From positions 1 through 8,252 of the forward strand of contig CAYJOG010000104.1 in NCBI GenBank assembly GCA_964371695.1: a stretch of DNA of 8,252 nucleotides, written 5' to 3'. Origin of the DNA: CAYJOG01 sp964371695 [NCBI: uncultured bacterium] (GTDB lineage: Bacteria; CAYJOG01). How positions within the stretch are numbered: the stretch's first letter is position 1; each line of letters starts with the position of its first letter. Shown here in pieces: positions 1 to 6,915 of the stretch. Made by a program: the position numbers and the translations under genes. The notes under the pieces were generated by a model. It saw only the letters and a list, made by a program, of their open reading frames with translations. It did not search any database and was not told the origin of the DNA.

Positions 1-96
1 ATGGTGGACATGATCGCCGCCACCCGCGCCTATGAGGCCAACACCGTGGTCATCGCCAGCAGCAAACGCATGGCGAGCGCGGCGCTGGAAATTTAG
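1..96 (+). CDS. flgC: Flagellar proximal rod protein FlgC, C-terminal end (partial)
   Basis: This is the last 31 codons of a gene that starts before the window; it ends with TAG at 94-96. The visible peptide begins MVDMIAATRAYEAN and ends SAALEI. That is the conserved C-terminal helix of the axial rod/hook family, where M(V/I)xMIxAxRxYEAN is the usual pattern. FlgC is preferred over FlgB, FlgF or FlgG because fliE follows directly, and flgB-flgC-fliE is the standard order. FlgC is exported by the flagellar type III system and builds the proximal rod in the periplasm; its terminal helix packs into the coiled-coil core. The ATG at position 1 is an internal methionine, not the start. Confidence 0.88.
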   Translation: MVDMIAATRAYEANTVVIASSKRMASAALEI

Positions 97-111
97 GGAT
101 AATACTTCGTC

Positions 112-420
112 ATGATTTCACGCCTCCATCCACTCCAAGCCCCAGAAACCGTAATTCCGGTTTTTGCCAAACCTGCGGCCAAGGCTGACCTCGCGCCCCA
201 GGGCAGCTTTGTGGAGGAGTTGAAAAAGGCGATTCTGGACGTGGACAAATTGCAGAAAACCGCCGACCAGCAGCAGCAGGATCTTGTGCTGGGCAAAGCG
301 CAGTCGCTGCACGAAGTGATGCTGGCGCTGGAAAAGGCCTCGGTGGCCATGGAAATGACCCTGGCGGTGCGCACCCTGGTGGTGGACGGTTACCGCGAAA
401 TCATGAGGATGCAGGTGTAA
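112..420 (+). CDS. fliE: Flagellar hook-basal body complex protein FliE
   Basis: The gene encodes 102 residues, the usual length for FliE, which joins the FliF MS ring to the proximal rod and is the first substrate exported. The C-terminal half carries the family pattern: an LHEVMLALEKAS helix (about residues 64-75), then TLAVR, and the terminal YREIMRMQV, which is close to the family ending AYQEIMRMQV. The N-terminal third (residues 1-35) is Pro/Ala-rich and variable, as expected for an exported protein. The start is ATG 15 bases after the flgC stop; only a weak, rather distant AGGGA (95-99) precedes it, so translation may be coupled to flgC. The gene is followed after 3 bases by fliF. Confidence 0.95.
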   Translation: MISRLHPLQAPETVIPVFAKPAAKADLAPQGSFVEELKKAILDVDKLQKTADQQQQDLVLGKAQSLHEVMLALEKASVAMEMTLAVRTLVVDGYREIMRMQV

Positions 421-423
421 CGG

Positions 424-2127
424 GTGCAGGAGAATCTCGCCGCCATACGCCAGCGGGTGCTGGACTTCTGGACGAACAGCCCGCCCATGGTGCGTTACAT
501 CACGCTTTCCACCATTGGCGTGGCGCTGGTGGCGCTCATGGCCGCGGTGGGCTACAGCTATCGCCAGAGTCAGAAACAGGTGATGGTGGCGCTGTTCATG
601 GAACTGGACGCCAAAGACGCCATGGCCATCAAGACCAAGCTGGACGATCAGAAGATCCCCTATGAGTTTCGGGACGTGGGAAAGTCCATTTATGTGCCCA
701 AAGAGGTGGTGGTGGGCACACGGCTTTCGCTGGCGGCGGAGAACCTGCCCAAAAGCGGCACCATCGGTTATGAACTGATGGATCAGCAGAGTTTCGCCAC
801 CACCGACTTTACCCAGCAGGTGAACCTGCGCCGGGCGCTGGAAGGCGAGCTGTCGCGCACCATCGAGGGGCTGGACGCCGTAGAGAACGCCCGCGTACAC
901 ATCAGCATGGACGAACCCAGCCTGTTTGTGGATTCCAGCGAAGCCGCCACGGCCACCGTGGCGCTGAAGCTCAAACCCAAAATGGTGCTGGAAGACGAAC
1001 AGATCAAATCGGTGGTACACATGGTAAGCCACAGCGTGAAGGGGCTTGTGCCTGATAAGGTCACGGTGGTGGACCAGAAGGGCAATCTGCTCTCGGACGT
1101 GCTGAAGGAAGAAGGCAATCAAAAGAAGGTGGCCCAGCTCAAAAAGATGCAGATGGAGCTGAAAAACCGTGAGGAAGACCGCCTGCAGGAGAAAGTCCAG
1201 AGCATGCTTGAAAAAGCCTTTGGCGAAGACAAAGTGGTGACCCGCGTGACGGTGGAAATGGACTTTGACCAGGAACAGAGCGAGGCGGAGATTTATCAGC
1301 CGGTGGTGGAAGAAGCGGGGATTCCCCGCAGCAGCCAGAGCATCAAAGAAGAGTTCACAGGTGTGGGCGCACCCCCCGAAGTGGGCGTGCCGGGCACCAC
1401 CAGCAACATTCCCGGTTACAAGGAAATGGCCCAGGGCAACAATCAATACAAGCGGGCCGAAACCACCACCAACTTTGAAGTGAGCAAAACCGTGACGCGC
1501 CGCGAGCGGGACCCCGGCGTGATTCACCGGGTGTCGGTGGCGGTGATGCTGGACGCGCCCGACCGGGAGTTTGCCCAGGACCGCGTGGCCCTGCTGCGCC
1601 AGAACGTGGCCGCCGCCGGGGGCCTGGACCTGCGCACCCAGCCCCAGGGTCGGGGTGATCAGGTGGACGTGTACAACATGAACTTCAACGACAAATACCA
1701 GCGCGATCTGGAGGCCGAGCGTCTGGCCCAGCAACAGGCCAAACAGCGGCAAATGATGGTGTACACCGGTCTGTTGGTGGGGGGCATTCTGCTGGCGGGT
1801 CTGCTCACCATCCTGCTCATGCGGGGCCAGAAACTGCCTGAGGTGGTGGAAGAAGCCGAAGAAACCGGTGTGGATCCCTTTCGCCTGGAGCCGGTGGAAC
1901 TGCCGGTGCAGCCGGTGGAGCGCGTGGTGGTGTCGCCCTCGGCCATTGAGGTTGAAGCGCGGGATCTCGAAGCCGAACTGGCCGCCGAGGCGGCTTTCCC
2001 AGAACCCGCGATGAGTGACGAGGAACAGGCCGCCCAGAAGATGCGCGACGCCGTGTTCGGCTTGGTGGACACCAACCCTGAAGCCGCGGCCACCATCATC
2101 AAAAACTGGCTGATGGAGGAGGACTGA
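424..2127 (+). CDS. fliF: Flagellar MS-ring protein FliF
   Basis: This 567-residue protein forms the MS ring in the inner membrane, the base on which the rod, switch and export gate assemble. A short cytoplasmic N-terminus is followed by a membrane helix at about residues 22-44. The periplasmic YscJ/FliF-type ring-building region (about 50-215) contains AENLPKSGTIGYELMD and the DAVENARVHIS segment typical of the family. The FliF C-domain covers about 250-420, with a Pro/Gly-rich loop at 312-332. A second membrane helix lies at 444-466. The cytoplasmic tail is acidic (about 470-525) and ends in MRDAVFGLVDTNPEAAA...NWLMEED (539-567), the helix pair that binds the FliG N-domain. The start is GTG, preceded by AGGTG (411-415) inside the end of fliE; no upstream in-frame alternative is better. 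Confidence 0.97.
   Translation: MQENLAAIRQRVLDFWTNSPPMVRYITLSTIGVALVALMAAVGYSYRQSQKQVMVALFMELDAKDAMAIKTKLDDQKIPYEFRDVGKSIYVPKEVVVGTRLSLAAENLPKSGTIGYELMDQQSFATTDFTQQVNLRRALEGELSRTIEGLDAVENARVHISMDEPSLFVDSSEAATATVALKLKPKMVLEDEQIKSVVHMVSHSVKGLVPDKVTVVDQKGNLLSDVLKEEGNQKKVAQLKKMQMELKNREEDRLQEKVQSMLEKAFGEDKVVTRVTVEMDFDQEQSEAEIYQPVVEEAGIPRSSQSIKEEFTGVGAPPEVGVPGTTSNIPGYKEMAQGNNQYKRAETTTNFEVSKTVTRRERDPGVIHRVSVAVMLDAPDREFAQDRVALLRQNVAAAGGLDLRTQPQGRGDQVDVYNMNFNDKYQRDLEAERLAQQQAKQRQMMVYTGLLVGGILLAGLLTILLMRGQKLPEVVEEAEETGVDPFRLEPVELPVQPVERVVVSPSAIEVEARDLEAELAAEAAFPEPAMSDEEQAAQKMRDAVFGLVDTNPEAAATIIKNWLMEED
2115..2122 (+). promoter_or_regulatory. fliG ribosome binding site inside the fliF end
   Basis: GGAGGAGG lies within the last codons of fliF (part of the MEED coding sequence) and is 6 bases before the ATG at 2129. 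It decides the fliG start in favour of 2129 over the in-frame ATG at 2156. The fliF stop (2125-2127) lies between this site and the start, so the two genes are probably translated in step, which fits the fixed partnership of FliF and FliG. Confidence 0.75.
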
Positions 2128-2128
2128 C

Positions 2129-3163
2129 ATGGCGACCAGGGCTGCTGAAACCGACATGAAACTGGAGAACCTGACCGGCTCACAAAAGGCCGCTGTGCTC
2201 ATCATCACCCTGGGGCCAGAGCGATCTGCGGACCTGTTCCAGTATTTCAGCGACGAAGAAATCGAGGCGATCACCCTTCAGATCGCCAACATGCGCAAGG
2301 TCTCGCCCGAACTGAAACAGTCGGTGCTCGAAGACTTCTACAACATGGCCCTCGCCAAGGACTTCGTGAGCAAGGGCGGCCTGGAATATGCCCGCGAAAT
2401 CCTGGCCAACGCCCTGGGCGAGGCCAAGGCCAACATGCTCATCAACCGCCTCTCCAGCATCATCGAGGTGGTTCCCTTCGACTTTCTGCGCAAGACCGAC
2501 CCGGCCCAGTTGCTCAACTTCATTCAGAACGAGCACCCCCAGACCATCGCCCTGGTGGTGGCCTATATGGACAGCATTCAGGCGGGTCAGGTGCTGGGTG
2601 GGCTGCCCCAGGAACTTCAGGTGGACGTGAGCCGCCGCCTGGCCCAGATGGAGCGCACCTCGCCTGAAGTGATTCACGAGGTGGAAAAAGTGTTGGAGAA
2701 AAAACTCGCCGCCGTCATGAGTCATGACTATGCCAAGGCGGGCGGCGTGAAAAGTCTGGTGGAAATCCTCAACCGCGTGGACCGATCCACGGAAAAACAG
2801 ATTCTGGAGCGCCTGGAAGAAGAAGACCCGGAACTGGCCGACGAAGTGCGCAAGCTGATGTTCGTGTTCGAGGACATCGTGCTGCTGGGAGACCGGGATA
2901 TTCAGCGGGTGGTGAAGGAAACCGACAAAAACGACCTGTCGCTCTCGCTGAAAGGCTCTACCCCCGAAGTGCAGGAAATCGTGTTCCGCAACATGAGCAA
3001 GCGCGCCGCCGCCGACCTGAAGGACGACATGGATTTCATGGGCCCGGTGCGCGTCAAAGACGTGGAAGAAGCCCAGTCGCGTATCGTGGGTGTGATCCGC
3101 CGCCTTGAAGATGCAGGTGAGATTGTGGTATCAAGGGGTGGCACTGATGAAATTATTGGGTAA
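2129..3163 (+). CDS. fliG: Flagellar motor switch protein FliG
   Basis: The gene encodes 344 residues, normal for FliG, the switch-ring protein that takes torque from the stator and holds the ring to FliF. The N-domain (about 12-105) begins LTGSQKAAVLIITLG. The middle domain carries the EHPQ surface motif (135-138). The GG hinge follows at 215-216. The C-domain has the MFVF loop (244-247). The charged torque helix is complete: K275, R292, D299, D300 and R308, within SLKGS, NMSKRAA, LKDD and GPVRVKDVEEAQ. These match the functional residues known from enterobacterial FliG. Nothing is missing, so this should be a working motor protein. The 3' end overlaps the chosen fliH start by 17 bases. Confidence 0.97.
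   Translation: MATRAAETDMKLENLTGSQKAAVLIITLGPERSADLFQYFSDEEIEAITLQIANMRKVSPELKQSVLEDFYNMALAKDFVSKGGLEYAREILANALGEAKANMLINRLSSIIEVVPFDFLRKTDPAQLLNFIQNEHPQTIALVVAYMDSIQAGQVLGGLPQELQVDVSRRLAQMERTSPEVIHEVEKVLEKKLAAVMSHDYAKAGGVKSLVEILNRVDRSTEKQILERLEEEDPELADEVRKLMFVFEDIVLLGDRDIQRVVKETDKNDLSLSLKGSTPEVQEIVFRNMSKRAAADLKDDMDFMGPVRVKDVEEAQSRIVGVIRRLEDAGEIVVSRGGTDEIIG
3133..3138 (+). promoter_or_regulatory. Ribosome binding site that sets the fliH start
   Basis: AAGGGG lies 8 bases before the ATG at 3147, inside the end of fliG. Earlier in-frame start codons (TTG 3105, ATG 3111, GTG 3117, TTG 3123) lack a comparable site and would give a longer overlap with fliG. This supports 3147 as the start, although it is not proof. 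Confidence 0.6.
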
Positions 3164-4214
3164 CGCCACAGCGGGCAGTAACGGTCAAGCGGCCATTGAT
3201 CAGGCCGAGTGGCCGGAGTTTGACGTGGCCGCCGCGCGCACGCTGAAAAACTCCACCGGCTCACTGGGCGAAGGCGCGAGAGTTGATTTTGCGTCCATGG
3301 GCCAGCAGGCCGACGCGGGCGCGCTCGCGGACAGCCTGGGTGAAGAGGAAGGCGCAGAAGAAGACTTCGGCGGGTTTGAAGAAGACCCCACCGCCGGGGC
3401 GGGCGCACACGAACAGGCCCACGCCGAACTGGGAGACATTCACGCCGAAATCGAGGCCGCCAAAAGCGAACTCGACGCCATGATGGACGAAATCGAGACG
3501 CTGAAAATGCGCCGCGAGGAGCTTTCGGAAAGCCTGCACGAAGAAACGGAAATTCTGCTTCAGCAGGCCAAGGAAGACGCCGGCACCCACCGCGACATGC
3601 TGGTGAGTCAGGCCCAGGACGAAGCCAGCCGCCACAAACAGGAAGTCATCGAGGAAATGGCCCGCGTGAAGAAAGAAGCCTTTGCCGAGGCCTATGCCAA
3701 GGGTCAGGAAGAAGGCCACGCCGACGGCTTCAAGGCCGGTTGTGAGGCGGGCAAGAAAAACGCTGCCCAGGACCTCACCTCCCTGTTCAACGCCCTGCGC
3801 AGCGCCATTGAAAAAAGCAATTCTTTGTTGTCGGAAGTGGCCCAGAACAGCGAAAGCCAGATCATTTCTCTGGCCATGAACATCGCCCGCAAGGTGATTC
3901 AGCGGGAGATCATGCTGGACCCGAAAGCCACGGCGGACCTCATCCGCGCCGCGCTGCAAAAGGTGAGCCACCGCAAGGAGTTTTTCATCAAGGTCAGCCC
4001 GGTGGATCACGAATCCCTCAAGGCCCAGGAGCCCTACCTGCGGCAGGACCTGAAACAGATCGTGCATTTCGAGGTGCTGTCTGACAGCCGCGTGGAGCCG
4101 GGAGGTTGTCTCATCGAAACCGAAGCCGGCTCGGTAGAGGCCAGTATTCAGAAGCAGCTTCAGTTCATCGAGGAACAGTTGCAGGGGCTTGCGCCCGGCC
4201 CAGCGGGGGGCTGA
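3147..4214 (+). CDS. fliH: Flagellar export ATPase regulator FliH
   Basis: From ATG 3147 the protein has 355 residues. FliH is a cytoplasmic dimer that binds and restrains the FliI ATPase and brings it to the export gate and C-ring. Residues 1-60 are variable, followed by a strongly acidic Gly/Glu stretch (about 63-82, EEEGAEEDFGGFEED). A coiled-coil region covers about 95-180. Next is the family's hallmark Gly repeat: A182, then G186, G190, G194, G198 and G202, each four residues apart, then A206. The C-terminal domain (about 207-345), related to the V-ATPase E/peripheral-stalk fold, contains IISLAMNIARKVI and the terminal VEPGGCLIETEAGSVEA. The protein is clearly longer than enterobacterial FliH (about 235 residues) owing to the N-terminal extension. 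It lies between fliG and fliI as in many flagellar operons. The start could instead be at 3105-3123. Confidence 0.92.
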   Translation: MKLLGNATAGSNGQAAIDQAEWPEFDVAAARTLKNSTGSLGEGARVDFASMGQQADAGALADSLGEEEGAEEDFGGFEEDPTAGAGAHEQAHAELGDIHAEIEAAKSELDAMMDEIETLKMRREELSESLHEETEILLQQAKEDAGTHRDMLVSQAQDEASRHKQEVIEEMARVKKEAFAEAYAKGQEEGHADGFKAGCEAGKKNAAQDLTSLFNALRSAIEKSNSLLSEVAQNSESQIISLAMNIARKVIQREIMLDPKATADLIRAALQKVSHRKEFFIKVSPVDHESLKAQEPYLRQDLKQIVHFEVLSDSRVEPGGCLIETEAGSVEASIQKQLQFIEEQLQGLAPGPAGG

Positions 4215-4220
4215 AGCCCC
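4207..4220 (+). promoter_or_regulatory. Stem-loop over the fliH stop, next to the fliI start
   Basis: GGGGC (4207-4211) and GCCCC (4216-4220) are perfect complements around a TGAA loop. The fliH stop codon TGA (4212-4214) lies in the loop and the fliI ATG begins at 4221, immediately after the stem. The G-run (4205-4210) is also the only ribosome-binding-like sequence for fliI. Seen directly: the complementarity and position. Inferred: the stem hides the fliI start until ribosomes finishing fliH melt it, coupling the amounts of the two partner proteins. Confidence 0.45.
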
Positions 4221-5549
4221 ATGACGCCCAGGCCAGACATCGATTTTGACAAGCTGCTGAACCACCTGGACACGCTGGACACGATTGAGCACGTGGGCCG
4301 GGTGCGTGAGGTGGTGGGCACACACATCAAGAGCAGCGGCCCCACGGCCCGGCTGGGAGATTGTTGTGTGGTGCTGGGACAGGGGCGCGAGGAAGTGCCC
4401 TGCGAGGTGGTGGGGTTTCGGGATGAAGACATGCTGCTCATGCCGCTGAGCAGCATGGAGGGCATCGGCCCCGGCGCAAAAGTGCGGGCCACCGGCAAAC
4501 CCCTCACCGTGCCTGTGGGCCATGCGCTGATTGGCCGCGTGCTGGACGGCCTGGGCCGACCTCTGGACGGCGGGCCGCCGGTGTCGGGTCTGGCGCAGCG
4601 CAGCATTTATGCCGAAGCGCCCCATCCGCTGCACCGCCGCCGCATCGAAGACCCCCTCACCCTGGGCGTGAAGGCGGTAGACGCCCTGCTCACCACGGGC
4701 AAGGGCCAGCGCATCGGCATTTTCAGTGGTTCGGGTGTGGGCAAGAGCACGCTCATGGGCATGATGGCCCGCAACACCAGCGCCGAGGTGAACGTGATTG
4801 GTCTGGTGGGCGAACGTGGCCGCGAGGTGCGCGAGTTCATCGAAAAAGACCTGGGCGAAGAGGGCCTGGCCCGCAGCGTGGTGGTGGTGGCCACCGGCGA
4901 CCAGTTGCCTTTGGTGCGGGTGAAGGGGGCCTATGTGGCCACCACCATTGCCGAATATTTCCGCGATCAGGGTGCGGACGTGCTGCTGATGATGGACTCG
5001 CTCACGCGGTTTGCCATGGGCCTGCGCGAGGTGGGGCTGTCGGTGGGCGAGCCGCCCACCACGCGGGGTTACACCCCCACGGTGTTCGCGGCCATTCCCG
5101 CGTTGCTGGAGCGGGCGGGCACCAGCGAAAAAGGCAGCATCACGGGCATTTACACCGTGCTGGTCGAGGCCGACGACATGAACGAACCCATCGCCGACGC
5201 CGCTCGCGCCACGCTGGACGGCCATCTGGTGCTCACCCGCGAACTGGCCCACCGGGGGCACTATCCCTCGCTGGACATTTTGCAGTCGGTGAGCCGCGTG
5301 ATGAACGACATCACCCCCCGCAGCCAGCAGATTTACGCCCAGAAGTTCAAGGAACTGCTCGCGGATTTTCGCCGCACCGAAGACCTCATCAACATCGGGG
5401 CTTATGTGCGCGGTGCGAACCCCCGTGTGGACGTGGCGGTGGACAAGTTCCCGGAGCTGGAAAGTTTTCTGCGCCAGGGGGTACACGAGCGCTGGCGGTT
5501 TCAGGACAGCGTGCAGGCCCTCACGCTGGCCCTGACGGGAGTGGTGTGA
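4221..5549 (+). CDS. fliI: Flagellum-specific export ATPase FliI
   Basis: This 442-residue protein is a member of the F1-beta-like type III ATPase family. It hydrolyses ATP as a hexamer beneath the export gate and helps unload chaperone-substrate complexes. The Walker A motif is SGSGVGKST (169-177), with K175 and S176 binding the nucleotide phosphates. The GERGREVREF segment supplies the catalytic Glu (E198). Walker B is VLLMMDS with D259. Further family signatures are VGEPPTTRGY (275-284), LVEADDMNEPIAD (314-326) and DGHLVLTR (333-340). The N-terminal beta-barrel region (about 1-95) is variable. The length is normal and no key residue is missing. The ATG follows the fliH stop by 6 bases and sits against a hairpin. 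FliJ follows after one base. Confidence 0.97.
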   Translation: MTPRPDIDFDKLLNHLDTLDTIEHVGRVREVVGTHIKSSGPTARLGDCCVVLGQGREEVPCEVVGFRDEDMLLMPLSSMEGIGPGAKVRATGKPLTVPVGHALIGRVLDGLGRPLDGGPPVSGLAQRSIYAEAPHPLHRRRIEDPLTLGVKAVDALLTTGKGQRIGIFSGSGVGKSTLMGMMARNTSAEVNVIGLVGERGREVREFIEKDLGEEGLARSVVVVATGDQLPLVRVKGAYVATTIAEYFRDQGADVLLMMDSLTRFAMGLREVGLSVGEPPTTRGYTPTVFAAIPALLERAGTSEKGSITGIYTVLVEADDMNEPIADAARATLDGHLVLTRELAHRGHYPSLDILQSVSRVMNDITPRSQQIYAQKFKELLADFRRTEDLINIGAYVRGANPRVDVAVDKFPELESFLRQGVHERWRFQDSVQALTLALTGVV

Positions 5550-5550
5550 G

Positions 5551-6009
5551 TTGGCCTTCCGGTTTCAGTATCAGAAGGTGCTGGAGGTCAAGCAGGTCAA
5601 AAAGGAACTGGCCAGCGTGGAGGCCAGCCGCCGCCTGCTGAAGGTGCAGGAGGCCCAGCACCGGGTGGACACCCTCAATCACCAATATCGCAGCACGCGC
5701 GACGAAATGCGCCTGAAACTGGAAGAAGGCGAAATCCAGGCGGCCCAGCTGGCGGGCTACAGCGGTTACCTGTTCATGCTGGAGCGGCACATCCGCCTGG
5801 CCACGGGTGATCTGGACAACGCCAAGGCCCATCACCGGGAGTCCATGAAGTTGGTGGTGGCCGCCAAGCAGCAGGAGGAAATCTTCCAGAAGCTCAAAGA
5901 CCGCCACAAGGCCGACTGGAAAAAAGAAGAAGAACGCCGCGACACCGCCCAACTGGACGAAGTGGGCGGGGTGCGGCATTTTCGTCGCCAGACCGCTGTA
6001 AAAGTGTAA
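5551..6009 (+). CDS. fliJ: Flagellar export protein FliJ
   Basis: The gene encodes 152 residues, close to the usual length of about 145-150. FliJ forms an antiparallel coiled coil that inserts into the centre of the FliI hexamer, like the gamma stalk of F1, and links it to the gate protein FlhA. The N-terminus AFRFQYQKVLEVKQVKKELA matches the FliJ opening (FRFxxxKVLExR/K). Almost the whole protein is charged and heptad-like, with no membrane segment. The start is TTG, one base after the fliI stop; GGGAG (5537-5541) gives a suitable ribosome site 9 bases before it. No better start lies nearby without losing the conserved FRFQ segment. Identity rests on this opening, the coiled-coil character and the position after fliI. 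Confidence 0.9.
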   Translation: MAFRFQYQKVLEVKQVKKELASVEASRRLLKVQEAQHRVDTLNHQYRSTRDEMRLKLEEGEIQAAQLAGYSGYLFMLERHIRLATGDLDNAKAHHRESMKLVVAAKQQEEIFQKLKDRHKADWKKEEERRDTAQLDEVGGVRHFRRQTAVKV

Positions 6010-6017
6010 AATAAAAG

Positions 6018-6707
6018 TTGGATAACTCCGTGGTCAGCCGCATCCAACAGATCATCAGCCGGATTTCCGAGATCCGCCACCGGTTCCATCTGGACACCCC
6101 GGCGGCCTCTGCCTTTGGCCAGCCGCCCCGGGGATTTGTGCAGGAGATGGACCGGGCGCTGGCCCCCTGGGGGGTCAATGCCGCGCCACCGGCCCAGAAC
6201 ACGCTCAAACCCTACGCCGAGCAGCCCCTGAACACGTCGGGAGCCTCTGGCGGTCGCGGGGCGGCTGGTTTTGTGTTGCCACAGAGCGCCCCGGTCAGCT
6301 CCTCTGTGGGCGTGGGTCAGCCCCAGGCCGCGCCCCGGGCCCAGCCGCCGCCCTTGCCCGCATTGCCTTTTGACGCTCCTCTGGAGCCGTTTGCCCCCGC
6401 CATGCAGCCCCAGATGCCGGGACTCAACGCCCCGGTGCCGGGCCTGCCCCCCCTGGGCGGTGCCGCGCCGGGGGCCGTGCTCAACAGCCTTCCCCTGCCC
6501 ATGGGGGGGGCCACCCCCTCGCTGGAGGGGCTGGGTGAGGGCCTTGGCCTGGGACTGGGAGGGGGCCTGACCCCCGCCTCGGTGCAGCAGGCGCTTTCGG
6601 CCATGGGGCGCTTGAACACTTTTGACCAGGCGCTTCGTGCCTATAATACCGGTTCCACCGCTGCCCGGCAGCACCAGGGCGTGCCCACCGTTTTCACCCA
6701 GCCTTAA
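6018..6707 (+). CDS. Pro/Gly-rich flagellar-operon protein with a transglycosylase-like C-terminal motif
   Basis: I do not recognise this 229-residue protein as a named family. Residues 5-22 form a short helix with VVSRIQQIISRISEIRHR, then GFVQEMDRALAP (39-50). This resembles the RIxxI...FxxxLxxA opening of cell-wall hydrolases found beside fliJ in other phyla. Residues 53-185 are low-complexity Pro/Ala/Gly, with PGL units and GLGEGLGLGLGGG at 171-183. The end, TFDQALRAYNTGSTAARQHQGVP (201-223), resembles the SLT lytic transglycosylase segment ALAAYNAGPxAVxxxGGVP. The SLT N-terminal part with the catalytic Glu and the GLMQ motif is absent in every forward frame here, so activity is unlikely. 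There is no signal peptide or membrane helix; export through the flagellar type III system is possible. The start is TTG, 8 bases after fliJ, with only a weak AAAAG; GTG 6030 is an alternative. A run of eight G occurs at 6503-6510. Confidence 0.7.
   Translation: MDNSVVSRIQQIISRISEIRHRFHLDTPAASAFGQPPRGFVQEMDRALAPWGVNAAPPAQNTLKPYAEQPLNTSGASGGRGAAGFVLPQSAPVSSSVGVGQPQAAPRAQPPPLPALPFDAPLEPFAPAMQPQMPGLNAPVPGLPPLGGAAPGAVLNSLPLPMGGATPSLEGLGEGLGLGLGGGLTPASVQQALSAMGRLNTFDQALRAYNTGSTAARQHQGVPTVFTQP
6622..6647 (+). promoter_or_regulatory. Possible weak sigma-70-like promoter inside the unknown gene
   Basis: A perfect TATAAT (6642-6647) occurs in the AYN codons, with TTGACC (6622-6627) upstream. The spacer is only 14 bases, shorter than the usual 16-18, and a TG pair (6638-6639) is one base out of place for an extended -10. 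It could start a transcript covering the structured gap and motE-fliK, but may be chance. Confidence 0.18.
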
Positions 6708-6740
6708 GTTCATCAAACCGGCCCATACATACGCACATGG

Positions 6741-6773
6741 TTGACATGAAAAACTCCTGCCCCAGCTTATATT
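6741..6773 (+). promoter_or_regulatory. Possible promoter elements before the motE-like gene
   Basis: TTGACA (6741-6746) is a perfect -35 match, and TATATT (6768-6773) matches 5 of 6 bases of a -10. The spacer is 21 bases, which is too long for a normal sigma-70 promoter. I see no sigma-54 (TGGCAC-N5-TTGC) or sigma-28 pattern here. The -10-like element overlaps the left arm of an inverted repeat, which would allow regulation if the promoter is real. Confidence 0.22.
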
Positions 6774-6848
6774 CTTCTGGTTCGCCGGTTTCATCCGTGA
6801 AACCTTGCGAACAACGCCGCACGGTTCAGGCTTCCCCTATAAGCTGGG
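6761..6848. repeat. Perfect 11-base inverted repeat, arms 77 bases apart
   Basis: CCCAGCTTATA (6761-6771) and TATAAGCTGGG (6838-6848) are exact reverse complements, with 66 bases between the arms. It could be a long-range RNA stem enclosing the 6787-6804 hairpin, or a pair of protein-binding sites about seven helical turns apart. As RNA, this stem cannot form in a simple nested fold together with the 6815-6915 stem. Confidence 0.6.
6781..6811 (+). repeat. Hairpin with TCCG loop
   Basis: GGTTTCA (6787-6793) pairs perfectly with TGAAACC (6798-6804) around a TCCG loop. After a small internal loop (C6786 against TT 6805-6806), TTCGC (6781-6785) pairs with GCGAA (6807-6811). That is 12 base pairs in all. 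No T-run follows, so it is not an intrinsic terminator. Competing partners exist: GCCGGTTT (6784-6791) can pair with AAACCGGC at 6715-6722, and GAAACCTT (6799-6806) with AAGGTTTC at 6864-6871. Confidence 0.6.
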
Positions 6849-6915
6849 AGCTGAGCATATCCAAAGGTTTCTATTCCGCTTTCCCCCTTTCCCCGCCCGT
6901 CCTGAACCGGCGGCG
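6815..6915 (+). repeat. 15-pair inverted repeat with one bulge
   Basis: CGCCGC-A-CGGTTCAGG (6815-6830) is complementary to CCTGAACCG-GCGGCG (6901-6915), with A6821 as the single bulge. It is the longest stem in the gap and encloses 70 bases that include the right arm of the 6761/6838 repeat. Hence the two long stems cross: they form a pseudoknot or are alternative folds. Confidence 0.6.

Noticed and set aside
118-2274. Open frame of 718 codons on the - strand opposite fliE, fliF and the start of fliG
   Set aside because: It is antisense to clear flagellar genes. The translation is His/Gly/Leu-rich with no family pattern, as expected from codon bias on the coding strand.
3105-3146. Earlier fliH start (TTG 3105 or ATG 3111)
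   Set aside because: It would overlap fliG by more than 50 bases without a clear ribosome site, whereas ATG 3147 has AAGGGG 8 bases upstream.
3261-5486. Open frame of 741 codons on the - strand opposite fliH and fliI
   Set aside because: Same reason: a His/Ala/Gln-rich shadow of well-supported genes, with no domain and no ribosome site of note.
5832-6794. 320-codon open frame on the - strand opposite fliJ, the unknown gene and part of the gap
   Set aside because: Low-complexity Gly/Arg/Gln-rich translation that mirrors the Pro/Gly-rich + strand gene. No motifs.
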